DNA from: Vreelandella sp042466685
GTDB taxonomy: Bacteria; Pseudomonadota; Gammaproteobacteria; Pseudomonadales; Halomonadaceae
DNA length: 64,000 nucleotides
NCBI RefSeq assembly: GCF_042466685.1
Contig: NZ_CP170448.1
Span: 434,001 to 498,000, forward strand
Direction of reading: 5' to 3'
The notes under the pieces were generated by a model. That model had not been told where the DNA came from. It searched no databases and worked only from the letters and a program-made list of their open reading frames with translations. A program made the position numbers and the translations under genes. Below are positions 35,408 to 44,791 of the stretch, one piece after another; position 1 is the first letter of the stretch, and each line of letters begins with the position of its first letter.

Positions 35408-37525
35408 ATGTCCACCAACTCTACAAGTGTTTTATGGTCGGGTAACGATTTTTTAAGAATTCGTTCTCACCTTAATACCCCTAGTTTACTTGGGTTAACG
35501 CTCAAGAATCTGCAAGCTAATATTGATGCTGCATTGCTAGTGGGTATTGTAATCCCGGGTCAAGGCGAGGCGGGAAGTTTTGAGCACAATACCCATAAAG
35601 ATAATGCGAAATTAATTGAGTCTGCAGCTTTATTAGGGAAAGTAACTGATAATCAGGCCTACCTTGATTTGGCTCGAGACTTGTTGTTGGGCTATGCCTC
35701 TATCTATTCCGGTATGCCTTTTCAAGTGGCAAGGAATACAAATCCACCAGGCAAATTGTTTCACCAAATTCTTAATGAACATATTTGGTTACTCAGTGCT
35801 TCATTAGGGTATTCACTGCTTCAGGACTTTCTTTGCGAAGAAGACAAGAAAGCTATTGTTGATGGCCTGTTTGAGCCAATGCTTGAGATGTTCACTGTTA
35901 CTTATGCTCATGATTTTGATCGAATTCATAACCATGGCTTATGGGCAGTGGCCGCAATAGGTATTTGCGGCATGGCCTTAGACCGTAAAGCTTATGTCGA
36001 AATGGCTGTTTACGGCCTCGAAGGTAGTGGGGAAGTCGGTGGTTTCCTAGCGCAGATTGAGCAGCTTTTTTCACCGGATGGTTACTATGTTGAGGGGCCT
36101 TACTATCATCGTTTTGCGATACACCCATTATGCCTATTTGCTGAGGCATTAGAACGCCATTATCCCAGCCTGGTTATTTTTGACAGATCGGAGAAAAAAA
36201 TTGGACGTTCTATTAAAACTTTGCTGGCTACGGCATATCCCAATGGTGCTTTTCCTGCGCTCAATGATGCATCTAGAACAATGGGCATTGATGATGAAGG
36301 CGTTCGCTGTGCGATGGCTATTTATTTTGGCCGTTATGGGTACGATGAAGAACTCGCGGTGCTGGCGCAACAACAGAAAGGGGCCTGGGCACATGCCCAT
36401 GGCGCAGAGCTCTCTGATGTAGTAGTGAAGGCGCCGGAGTCTTGCTGGGCTCCTAGTGTTTTATTGACCGATGGAGTCACGGGCCAGGGGGGAGGGCATG
36501 CTCATTTGAAACAGGGTGAGGGGGCAGGCCGCCAGCACTTAGTCGTTTCAGCAGGCCAGCATGGCATGGGACATGGGCATTTCGACCAGTTAGGCCTTAG
36601 TTATTTTAGTGGCGGTCGTGAGTTCTTACAGGAATATGGTTTTTGTCGGTGGATAAATGTTGAACCCAAATTTGGGGGGCGCTACCTACCGGAAAACGAA
36701 GGCTATGCCAAGCAGTCGGTTGCTCATAATCTTGTTGTAGTGGATTGTTTGAGTCAGCATCAAGGCGATCATGCTCTCGCCGACCGTTACACAGGTCGTA
36801 TTGAACATTTCGTAGAGCGTTATGACGTTGATGGCGTGGATGCTGTTTGCTGTTCAACAGACAACGCGTACCCCGGTGTGCAGAAGCGTCGTCATAGTAT
36901 TCTACTCAGTACTAAGCATTCATCGTTACCTGTCTTAATCGACTTGGTTGAAGTAGAGGCTAACGATACTCATACCTATGACTATGTCTTCAACTTCTCC
37001 GGACAAGTCATTAAATGGGATGGAGATTACACGCCGAGTGAAGAGCTTCACGCGCTTGGTAATGCTCATGGTTACCAGCACTTGTGGGTTGTCGGTAAAC
37101 AGAGTGAGGCTCCCAATCATGCTATGACATGGTTGCATAACAGCCGTTTCGTGACTTGGCACCAAACTTCCCAGCAACATACTAGTGCATTTCAAATTCT
37201 CGTGGGTGCCAACGATCCTCAGCATAATCTTCGCCATGACAAAAAAGTCATTACTAGAACCTCGTCGACAGCCAATATTTTCATGAATGTTTTTGAAGAG
37301 CACGGTTATTTCGATGAGGCTAGCGAGACTTGCCTAGGTTCCACGCCAACGCTGAAGTCTATTAACTTAGAGTGTGCTTCTGACACTCACTACATTATTG
37401 ATATGAACTTCGATAATGGTCTGGAGACTCTAGTGATTTGTATGACTGAAGACTGCTCTCCAACAAGTATTGAAGTACATGGGCGACGTATTACCACTGC
37501 TGGATATATAACAAGAGTTTCCTAG
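35408..37525 (+). CDS. PL17-type oligoalginate lyase (heparinase II/III fold), copy 2, 705 aa
   Basis: A paralogue of the preceding gene with the same architecture: N175-H176 in RIHNHGLWAV, VEGPYYHRFAI, SAGQHGMGHGHFDQLG and NVEPKFGGRYLPENEGYAKQ. ATG 35408 was chosen since GAGG stands six bases upstream and the active-site numbering then equals that of copy 1; the frame is open from TTG 35336, with less support. It lacks a signal peptide. The DNA encoding the two copies has diverged well beyond recent duplication, so they probably prefer different oligomers (for example M- or G-rich ends), which is an inference. Confidence 0.9.
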   Translation: MSTNSTSVLWSGNDFLRIRSHLNTPSLLGLTLKNLQANIDAALLVGIVIPGQGEAGSFEHNTHKDNAKLIESAALLGKVTDNQAYLDLARDLLLGYASIYSGMPFQVARNTNPPGKLFHQILNEHIWLLSASLGYSLLQDFLCEEDKKAIVDGLFEPMLEMFTVTYAHDFDRIHNHGLWAVAAIGICGMALDRKAYVEMAVYGLEGSGEVGGFLAQIEQLFSPDGYYVEGPYYHRFAIHPLCLFAEALERHYPSLVIFDRSEKKIGRSIKTLLATAYPNGAFPALNDASRTMGIDDEGVRCAMAIYFGRYGYDEELAVLAQQQKGAWAHAHGAELSDVVVKAPESCWAPSVLLTDGVTGQGGGHAHLKQGEGAGRQHLVVSAGQHGMGHGHFDQLGLSYFSGGREFLQEYGFCRWINVEPKFGGRYLPENEGYAKQSVAHNLVVVDCLSQHQGDHALADRYTGRIEHFVERYDVDGVDAVCCSTDNAYPGVQKRRHSILLSTKHSSLPVLIDLVEVEANDTHTYDYVFNFSGQVIKWDGDYTPSEELHALGNAHGYQHLWVVGKQSEAPNHAMTWLHNSRFVTWHQTSQQHTSAFQILVGANDPQHNLRHDKKVITRTSSTANIFMNVFEEHGYFDEASETCLGSTPTLKSINLECASDTHYIIDMNFDNGLETLVICMTEDCSPTSIEVHGRRITTAGYITRVS

Positions 37526-37708
37526 CTTTAGTAGTTTTGCGTTTTTTTATAAATACAACACTATTTTATACAAACGTTCTCGGCTAGAAGCGCTTGAAGC
37601 TTATTGTCTTTATGTAAGGTTCTTTGAGCACGTAGTTTTCTTCCGGGAACAATGATCGTTTCTCTCTTAGAGAAAATATAAAATCAATGAACTAACGAGT
37701 GCGCCATT

Positions 37709-39478
37709 ATGAACTTAGATTTAGATACTACAATAATAGGAATCTATTTCCTTTTTCTTATAGCCATTGGTTGGCTATTCAGAACATTTACCTCGACGAC
37801 CAGTGATTACTTCCGAGGTGGTGGTAACATGTTGTGGTGGATGGTCGGTGCAACATCCTTTATGACCCAGTTCAGTGCATGGACATTCACTGGTGCTGCG
37901 GGCAAGGCGTATGACGATGGTTTTGCTGTCGCCATCATTTTTATAGCCAATGCGTTTGGCTATCTAATGAATTACTTATATTTCGCACCACGCTTCAGGC
38001 AACTCCGGGTAATTACCGTTATCCAAGCCATGCGTCTTAGATTCGGGAAGGTCAATGAGCAGGTTTTCACTTGGTCAGGGATGCCAAACAGCATAATCGC
38101 GGCGGGCATTTGGCTGAATGGGCTAGCAATCGTTGCTTCTGGTGTCTTTGGCTACGATATGGAAACTACCATTATCATCACTGGTCTGGTTGTGCTTTTT
38201 ATGTCGGTCACTGGTGGGTCTTGGGCAGTCATTGCTTCGGACTACATGCAGATGGTGATTATCATGGCAGTGACCATCACTTGCGCTATCGTAGCGGTGC
38301 ATCATTCTGGGGGTGTCACGGAAATAGTAGACAACTTTCCGGTCGACTTCTTTGTTGGCGATAACATCAATTACCTTTCCATCTTTGCTTTGTGGGGCTT
38401 CTTTCTTTTCGTAAAGCAATTCAGCATTACCAATAATATGCTGAACTCCTATCGTTATCTAGCTGCCAAGGATTCTGCAAATGCCAGGAAAGCTGGTCTT
38501 CTAGCATGCGTACTGATGACTATTGGACCACTTATCTGGTTTATGCCGAGTTGGTTTATGGCAAGTGAAGGTGTTGATTTGGCTGCGCTCTACCCTGAGG
38601 CTGGCGCGAAATCGGGTGATTTTGCCTATATGAGCTTTGTAAGCTTATATATGCCGGCAGGTATGCTTGGATTGTTAATTGCCGCTATGTTTGCCGCCAC
38701 GATGTCATCCATGGATTCGGGGCTGAACCGCAATGCAGGCATTTTCGTCAAGAATTTCTATGAAGTAGTGTTGCGTCCTAATGCCAGCGAGAAGGAGCTT
38801 GTACTGGCATCAAGGCTTTCTTCTACCGTATTTGGTTTGGCGATTATCGGTTTTGCATTATTCATCAACTCGCTAAAGGGGCTCAGCCTTTTCGACGCTA
38901 TGATGTATGTCGGCGCTTTAATCGGCCTGCCGATGACAATACCTGCACTGTTAGGTTTCTTCATTCGTAAAACACCGGACTGGGCTGCCTGGGCAACACT
39001 GGTTGTGGGGGCCGGAGTTTCCTATTTGGTTGGCTTTGTGATGACCGCTGAGTTTATCGAGAGCACTTTTAACCTGGAGACGGCTTTAACTGGACGTGAA
39101 TGGTCTGATCTTAAAGTGGCAGTAGGTATCATGGCGCATGCAGTTATTACAGGTGGCTTCTTCATTTCCACGCGGCTTTTCTACCGTGGGCTAAGTCCGG
39201 AGCGTGAAGCAGAAGTTACGCAATTCTTTGTTAACCGTGAAACGCCCGTAGTGACTGACGACGATGAGCATCGCAGTGTCGATAACCGCCAGCGTAATAT
39301 TTTGGGCTATCTAATTGTGGTCGCAGGATTAGCTGTTGTATTGATGTTCCTTCTTCCAAATCCTTTCTGGGGCCGTATGGTGTTCGTTCTGTGTGGCGGC
39401 ATTATTTTAACCATCGGTTTAGTACTAGTTAGTTCTGTAGATAAAGGAAAAAAGGAGGTGTTAGCGAATAGCCATTAA
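37709..39478 (+). CDS. Sodium:solute symporter (SSS family), candidate alginate-oligomer or DEH carrier, 589 aa
   Basis: A permease of about 13-14 helices with the SSS start IIGIYFLFLIAIGWLF, FRGGGNMLWWMVGATSFMTQ and FSAWTFTGAAGKAYDDGF, then MFAATMSSMDSGLNRNAGIF near 330-350 with the sodium-site Ser/Asp. SSS proteins of alginate degraders (ToaA type in Vibrio) import unsaturated oligomers or DEH. It follows the PL17 genes by 180 bp and precedes the periplasmic lyase. A second SSS gene lies at 41640, so the locus has two carriers with presumably different substrates. Confidence 0.9.
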   Translation: MNLDLDTTIIGIYFLFLIAIGWLFRTFTSTTSDYFRGGGNMLWWMVGATSFMTQFSAWTFTGAAGKAYDDGFAVAIIFIANAFGYLMNYLYFAPRFRQLRVITVIQAMRLRFGKVNEQVFTWSGMPNSIIAAGIWLNGLAIVASGVFGYDMETTIIITGLVVLFMSVTGGSWAVIASDYMQMVIIMAVTITCAIVAVHHSGGVTEIVDNFPVDFFVGDNINYLSIFALWGFFLFVKQFSITNNMLNSYRYLAAKDSANARKAGLLACVLMTIGPLIWFMPSWFMASEGVDLAALYPEAGAKSGDFAYMSFVSLYMPAGMLGLLIAAMFAATMSSMDSGLNRNAGIFVKNFYEVVLRPNASEKELVLASRLSSTVFGLAIIGFALFINSLKGLSLFDAMMYVGALIGLPMTIPALLGFFIRKTPDWAAWATLVVGAGVSYLVGFVMTAEFIESTFNLETALTGREWSDLKVAVGIMAHAVITGGFFISTRLFYRGLSPEREAEVTQFFVNRETPVVTDDDEHRSVDNRQRNILGYLIVVAGLAVVLMFLLPNPFWGRMVFVLCGGIILTIGLVLVSSVDKGKKEVLANSH

Positions 39479-39532
39479 ATATTTTTCACATAACAAAAAG
39501 TGAGCTAATTTAGCTATTAATAGGAAATAAGA

Positions 39533-40792
39533 ATGCAATTAAAAAATACAAGTACAATTTATACGAGCGCTGCCTTAGCGGCAATTTTAATATCGAGTAC
39601 GGCTCAAGCCCGTGAGCCAGTCTTTATGTCCTTAGACGTTTTAGAAGCATCACGGGCAAGTGTTGCAGCCAGCGATGATAACTCGAATGTTAAGCGCAGC
39701 TACGAGCGTTTACTAGAAGAGGCTTCCTATGCAATGGAGGCAGGCCCTTTTAGTGTGACTAATAAAGGTATGGTTCCGCCCAGCGGAAGCCGTAACGACT
39801 ACATGAGTATTAGCCCTTACTGGTGGCCAGACACATCGAAGGAAGATGGGTTGCCCTGGATCCGTAAGGATGGCGATGTCAATCCAGCCTCTAAGACGGG
39901 TGAAACCGACTCTCGTCGTATTGGACATTTTACTCGTTCAGTCAGAGCATTAGCTCTGGCAGGATACTTCTCACAACGTGAGGAGTACTCTGAAAGAGCC
40001 GTCGAATACTTACGTACTTGGTTTATTAACAGCGATTCTCGTATGAACCCCAATATGAATTACGCGCAAGGCGTTCCTGGGGTGGCGGATGGACGGCGTG
40101 GCGGCATTATTGATAGTCGCTCATTGGCGACCAGATTGCTTGACAGCATCGCGATTCTCGAAGAAACAGGCTACTTAAGCACTGAAGATTCTGAAGCACT
40201 TGATGCCTGGTATTCTGATTATTTAGATTGGCTACTAACCAGCGAACTGGGCATGGCTGAATCTCGTTCAGAGAATAACCATGGTACTTGGTATGACGTA
40301 CAGGTAGCGAGTATCGCCGCTTTTTTAAATAATGAAGAAGTGGCTCATGAGTGGGTCTTGAATGGGCGAGAGAGGATTGGTTTACAGTTTTCGGTTGATG
40401 GTTCCCAGCCCCATGAGTTGGAAAGGACACGTACTTACCATTACAGCTACTTCAATATCGACGCCCATAGTTTTCTGGCACAGCTAGCTGATAAGTATTC
40501 ACTTGCATATTGGGATTACTCTATACCAGAGAGTGGTAGCCTAATCGATGGTATTCATCTTCTAGCGAATTACAACGATCGAGCTGATCATTGGCCATGG
40601 CCAACAACGTCTGAACCACGCACATTACGCATGATGTCTATCTATCGAAAGGCGGGTTTGGGGGCTGGAGATGAGGATCTCTTAGCCCTATCTGATAGTG
40701 GTGATTTCAGTGATTTTACGGTTGAAGACAACCTTGCAGAGATTTGGTCAGAGCGGGATGTCGAACTCCTATATCCCTTGTCTGAACAATAA
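39533..40792 (+). CDS. Periplasmic alginate lyase-domain (PF05426) protein, 419 aa
   Basis: A signal peptide ends near SSTAQA (about residue 26). The mature part is an alpha/alpha-barrel of the Alginate_lyase domain: YMSISPYWWPD near 87, SENNHGTWYDVQ with N248-N249-H250 near 246-256, and RTRTYHYSYFN with Y302/Y304, the expected His/Tyr catalytic set of such lyases. The NNHGTWYD form is unlike AlgL (PL5) and closer to PL38-type or unclassified families. It is expected to cleave polyuronate in the periplasm and lies between two SSS carriers and just before the KdgM-like porin. Confidence 0.82.
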   Translation: MQLKNTSTIYTSAALAAILISSTAQAREPVFMSLDVLEASRASVAASDDNSNVKRSYERLLEEASYAMEAGPFSVTNKGMVPPSGSRNDYMSISPYWWPDTSKEDGLPWIRKDGDVNPASKTGETDSRRIGHFTRSVRALALAGYFSQREEYSERAVEYLRTWFINSDSRMNPNMNYAQGVPGVADGRRGGIIDSRSLATRLLDSIAILEETGYLSTEDSEALDAWYSDYLDWLLTSELGMAESRSENNHGTWYDVQVASIAAFLNNEEVAHEWVLNGRERIGLQFSVDGSQPHELERTRTYHYSYFNIDAHSFLAQLADKYSLAYWDYSIPESGSLIDGIHLLANYNDRADHWPWPTTSEPRTLRMMSIYRKAGLGAGDEDLLALSDSGDFSDFTVEDNLAEIWSERDVELLYPLSEQ

Positions 40793-40839
40793 CGTCTCTG
40801 TTTTTAAGCAATAAATATAATAGATAAAAGGAAATTCAA

Positions 40840-41532
40840 ATGAAAAAGAAATTTTTATGGGGTCTGGCAACAGTCGGGCTTATGTTATCTACTAGTGCAA
40901 GTGCGGTAACGTTAGATTTCCGGCATGAGTTGAAGCATCACACCGATCAGCATGCCAGCAGGGTTAAAGTTAGTGACTCTATCGGTATGTTTTATTATGG
41001 CCTGGAGGCGAAATTTTCTGGTGACAGGAGAGAAGATGGTAGTCAAGACGCATTCTCTGACCTAGGACGAGGAGATAGTGAAATTGACTGGGGTATTAGG
41101 CATTCGCTGGATGACAATTGGTATATTCAGCCAGGTATGCCGATCGCTTTTGGTGATGGTAACTATAGTCTAAAACCACAGCTGCGTGTTGGCTACCGAG
41201 CTGATGATATTCCTCTTACAACCTCCTTGCGTTATCGCCGTCAGTTCACCAGCTATAGCGAAAACTCTAGTGATGACTACGTACTGAATAAAATTACTTT
41301 TAAGATGGATTATAGCCAGGGGCCATATCGCTATTGGTTCGAAGCGAACTATAACCATAACGAAGATAGAAACATCTTCGATAATAGTAGAACGTCCTAC
41401 GATGCCCAAATTGGTGCAGGTCGCCGATTCGGTGCCTGGATGCCGTACTTTGATATATCGGATGTTGGTGTAGGATCTGATACCGATACTCGTCAATTGA
41501 GAAGTCGTGTAGGTGTCAAATTTTACTACTGA
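40840..41532 (+). CDS. kdgM: KdgM-type outer-membrane oligouronate porin, 230 aa
   Basis: Signal peptide MKKKFLWGLATVGLMLSTSASA, then alternating amphipathic beta strands typical of the small 12-strand KdgM barrel (LDFRHELKHH at the mature N-terminus, PQLRVGYRADD, SLRYRRQF) ending in aromatic VGVKFYY, the usual signal for outer-membrane assembly. KdgM proteins pass acidic oligosaccharides such as oligogalacturonate; here alginate oligomers are the likely cargo. Many Arg and Tyr residues line the strands, as in known KdgM channels. Confidence 0.88.
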   Translation: MKKKFLWGLATVGLMLSTSASAVTLDFRHELKHHTDQHASRVKVSDSIGMFYYGLEAKFSGDRREDGSQDAFSDLGRGDSEIDWGIRHSLDDNWYIQPGMPIAFGDGNYSLKPQLRVGYRADDIPLTTSLRYRRQFTSYSENSSDDYVLNKITFKMDYSQGPYRYWFEANYNHNEDRNIFDNSRTSYDAQIGAGRRFGAWMPYFDISDVGVGSDTDTRQLRSRVGVKFYY

Positions 41533-41639
41533 TTGATCTACTCAAGTAGTGGAAGATCGATATAAAGACCATGGTTTCCGGCGCTGCAATAAGCCTTATG
41601 TTTATCAAATATACATAGTGATAGGGAGAGTTATAGATC

Positions 41640-43358
41640 ATGTCGGTTGTAGACAAGGTTGCGCTACTCTTTTCTATCGCTTTAATTGTGGTAACAGTAA
41701 TAGCCTATAGGCGGCGTGCGGAAACCCCTGATGGTTTTGTTCGAGGTGGGGGCAGGGTTCCGTGGTGGATGGCTGGGAGTACAGCCTTCATGACACAGTT
41801 TTCTGCCTGGACTTTCACCGGCGCTGCACAAAAGGCTTACGAAGATGGCTTTTCTGTACTGATGATTTTCTGGGGGAATGCCTTTGGTTTTCTCTTGGCT
41901 GCTATATATTTTGCGCAAAGATTCAGGCGCTTGAGAGTCTCTACCTATTCAGAAATCATTCATCTTCGCTACGGGAAATTAACGCAGATTTTTTATGTGG
42001 TTAGCCAGATCTTTCTGACACTGATGACGGCCTCTATCGCTTTGTATGGTGTGTCTCTCTTCTTAGGGGCGGTTCTCGGTGTCCAAGTTTCGCTAGTATC
42101 GGTTGCTATCGGATGCGTCATTATAGTGGTCAGCTTGGTCGGTGGCGTGTGGGTCGTTTCTGCTAATAATTTTATTCAAATGATTCAGTTAGCTGTGCTG
42201 ACTTTTGTTATCGGTGGCTTCGGGCTTTGGTTTTCAGCGGATACCAGTACGCCGATCGTTGTTAACGAGAAGGGCTTTTGGATCGGTTCTGACGACTATA
42301 GTATTACGATCATGGTGATCTGGTCTTTAGCCATGTTGGTTAAGCAATTTATAAGTATTAATAACGCTACGTCGAGTTATCGCTTTCTGACTACCAACGG
42401 CGATCATGAAGCGCGCAGAGCAGCGGCGCTCGCTGCAGTGCTGTTTATCATAGGGCCTGTCACGTGGTTTATCCCACCTTGGCTGGTTGGTCGGTTAGGC
42501 GTCGATCTTGTCTCTATATATCCCAATTTGGGAGACAATGCAGCTAATGCAGCATATGTATATTTTATACAGGAGTACTTACCTTCGGGTGTGCTTGGTT
42601 TAGTGGTAGCGGCAATGCTTGCGGTGACGGTGGCTCCCATTACTACATCGCTCAATCGTGATGCAGGAGTGGTCATTAGTTTACTCTCTCCTTTGTTAAT
42701 ATCGTCGAATAGGCTAGGCCATAGATTGGTTAATATAGGCCGTGCATTCGGTGTTATGCAAGGATGTTTGATTTTACTACTAGCGGTTCTTTTAGGCTAT
42801 GTGCAACATCTTAGCCTCTTTGAGATTATGGTGCTATTTGGAGTGCTCTTTCAAATGCCGTTGGCTCTTCCAGCTATGTTGGCAATTGTGAAAACGGGCG
42901 CGCCAGACTGGGCTGGGTGGGGAGGGGTAGTAGTGGGGTTGGTATCTACTATTTGTACTTACATATTCCTCGATATTGAAGCGATTTTCCTTTGGTTAGG
43001 CAATGCTTCAATTGAGCAAAGTCAATTAGTGGATATCAAGCTAGCTGTTTCACTGTTTATTCAAATTGTATCAGTACTTAGCTTTATTTTTTTAGCGAAG
43101 CATATTTATGATCCAGTAAGAAGTTTTGCGCGTCAGTCTGATGTCGACCTACTCTTTAGTCGGCTTAAACAACCAGTAGCTGCACAGAATGTAGCAGGCA
43201 GTTCCGGTCACTCGCGTCATCTAATGCCAAGAATTGTTATATGTTCGGCATTGGCCTCCCTTGTGCTTGCCGCCATTTCAGATCATATACTGGGTGCGAG
43301 TTTCTTCATCGTTGTGGTCACGTTACAGCTAGGGATATCAAGATTATTAAGAGCCTAA
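41640..43358 (+). CDS. Sodium:solute symporter (SSS family), second carrier, 572 aa
   Basis: It shares the SSS hallmarks with the carrier at 37709 (FVRGGGRVPWWMAGSTAFMT, then QFSAWTFTGAAQKAYEDGFS, and TTSLNRDAGVVISL near 340) but is otherwise divergent. About 13-14 helices. GGGAGAGTTATAGATC precedes the ATG. Its place after the porin suggests import of the same class of unsaturated uronates. Confidence 0.9.
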   Translation: MSVVDKVALLFSIALIVVTVIAYRRRAETPDGFVRGGGRVPWWMAGSTAFMTQFSAWTFTGAAQKAYEDGFSVLMIFWGNAFGFLLAAIYFAQRFRRLRVSTYSEIIHLRYGKLTQIFYVVSQIFLTLMTASIALYGVSLFLGAVLGVQVSLVSVAIGCVIIVVSLVGGVWVVSANNFIQMIQLAVLTFVIGGFGLWFSADTSTPIVVNEKGFWIGSDDYSITIMVIWSLAMLVKQFISINNATSSYRFLTTNGDHEARRAAALAAVLFIIGPVTWFIPPWLVGRLGVDLVSIYPNLGDNAANAAYVYFIQEYLPSGVLGLVVAAMLAVTVAPITTSLNRDAGVVISLLSPLLISSNRLGHRLVNIGRAFGVMQGCLILLLAVLLGYVQHLSLFEIMVLFGVLFQMPLALPAMLAIVKTGAPDWAGWGGVVVGLVSTICTYIFLDIEAIFLWLGNASIEQSQLVDIKLAVSLFIQIVSVLSFIFLAKHIYDPVRSFARQSDVDLLFSRLKQPVAAQNVAGSSGHSRHLMPRIVICSALASLVLAAISDHILGASFFIVVVTLQLGISRLLRA

Positions 43359-43510
43359 ATTTTAAAATTTATAATCATTAATATTGCCGATGATTAGTTT
43401 GTTTTTAATTAGAGATAGGGTTATAGCAACCCATGCCTCGTCACGTCACATGAAATAGGCTTACGGATATAATGGCGCGATTATGCTTCGAGTATCATAA
43501 AATTATTTAT

Positions 43511-43527
43511 GTAAAATAGCGTTTTAT
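43511..43527. promoter_or_regulatory. KdgR-box-like palindrome before the PL7 lyase
   Basis: GTAAAATAGCGTTTTAT is a near-perfect palindrome with the same core as the boxes between kdgR and the SDR. It is 114 bp before the PL7 start, so this gene probably has its own KdgR-controlled promoter. Confidence 0.65.
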
Positions 43528-43640
43528 TTTTATTTAAAACATTTGATTTTTTTGAAACGTTGCTCTAGTTTTGTATGCGGTTAGCATATTAATTGTGGTA
43601 ATCGCCTCAACTTAACAACCAGAACAAAAGGATTAAAATT

Positions 43641-44705
43641 ATGTTACTACGTAATAAAACGCATCATCACTCCGTTCTCAAAACTATAGTGGCAACCTTT
43701 GTCACCTTTAGCATGACTTCCTCGGCGCTAGCGAATGACGCCATCCCAGCAGAAGTGTTTGACCTCGGAAACTGGAAAATTACACTTCCCATGGATGCTA
43801 ACAACGATGGAAACGTTGATGAGGTGCCGGTAGCTGAACTGCAGTCCTACGTTCACCCTGACTATTTCCATCTAGATGACGATAGCAACTTGGTATTCGT
43901 AACGCCTAATAGTGCATTTACCACTCCCAACTCCAGTAATTCACGCACCGAGCTTCGTCAGATGCTCCGTGGAGAAAATGATAGTATCGGGACTAAAGAC
44001 CCAGCGAACAACTTCTCCCTTGCCTCTCACCCTGAAGCGGAAAGCTTTGCCCAAATAGGTGGATATCTTGAGGCTACCCTTCGGGTAGAGCACGTCGCCG
44101 AACGTACTGAAAATCCTGAAAGGCAGTCTGCTTATTCAGTGGTGGTAGGGCAGATCCACGCCCTCAAAGATGAAGATGCCATTCAATCAGGTAGCGGCTT
44201 CGGGCATGGTAACGAGCCATTAAAGATCTATTACAAGAAACTTCCCAATCAAGCGACTGGGTCTGTGTTTTGGAATTATGAGAGAAATCTCGCAAAAGAA
44301 GACGCTGACCGCACCGATATAAGTCATGCCGTATGGGGCAATGATTGGAGCAACAATACCAACCCGAATGAAGAAGGCATTGCTCTAGGCGAAAGCTTTA
44401 GTTATCGCGTTGAGATCAAAGGCGACATCATGCACTTGACCTTCCTTTCAGATGGTCATCCGACGCGAACTTTTGAACAGAACCTTGCTGACAATGTAAA
44501 CAGTAACGGCAACGCAGATACCAAAGACAATCCTGAAGGATACGCGGGAGAAGGAATGTACTTCAAAGCAGGCTCCTACAACCAATGCAATACGAGGCCT
44601 GACTCTGGGGCTTGTGCAGGTACCGGCAATTGGGAAACTGACCTCGCCAACGGTGATTATACGAAGGTTGTTTTCTCTACCTTGGAAAGTGGAAGTATTC
44701 AGTAA
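43641..44705 (+). CDS. PL7 alginate lyase, secreted, 354 aa
   Basis: A signal peptide ends near SSALA (about residue 31) and one PL7 jelly-roll domain follows. All three family motifs are present: SRTELR at 101-106, QIHA with Q171-I172-H173, and YFKAGSYNQ at 307-315 with the catalytic Tyr. The Q-I-H form is commonly linked to activity on G-containing blocks, so this endo-lyase may prefer polyG or mixed alginate. No carbohydrate-binding module or lipobox is visible. It probably starts polymer breakdown outside the cell or in the periplasm. It ends 87 bp before pntA. Confidence 0.95.
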   Translation: MLLRNKTHHHSVLKTIVATFVTFSMTSSALANDAIPAEVFDLGNWKITLPMDANNDGNVDEVPVAELQSYVHPDYFHLDDDSNLVFVTPNSAFTTPNSSNSRTELRQMLRGENDSIGTKDPANNFSLASHPEAESFAQIGGYLEATLRVEHVAERTENPERQSAYSVVVGQIHALKDEDAIQSGSGFGHGNEPLKIYYKKLPNQATGSVFWNYERNLAKEDADRTDISHAVWGNDWSNNTNPNEEGIALGESFSYRVEIKGDIMHLTFLSDGHPTRTFEQNLADNVNSNGNADTKDNPEGYAGEGMYFKAGSYNQCNTRPDSGACAGTGNWETDLANGDYTKVVFSTLESGSIQ

Positions 44706-44733
44706 CAGTTTGAAGGCATGACGCCGTTTAAGG

Positions 44734-44765
44734 TGCAGCGCCAAGGACCGAGCAGTGGCGCTGCA
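44734..44765. repeat. 10-bp inverted repeat between the PL7 gene and pntA
   Basis: TGCAGCGCCA and TGGCGCTGCA pair perfectly around a 12-base loop. No T-run follows, so a simple terminator is unlikely. It ends 27 bases before the pntA start. Confidence 0.6.
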
Positions 44766-44791
44766 GAAAGATCAGGCAAGGGAGAACGCGA

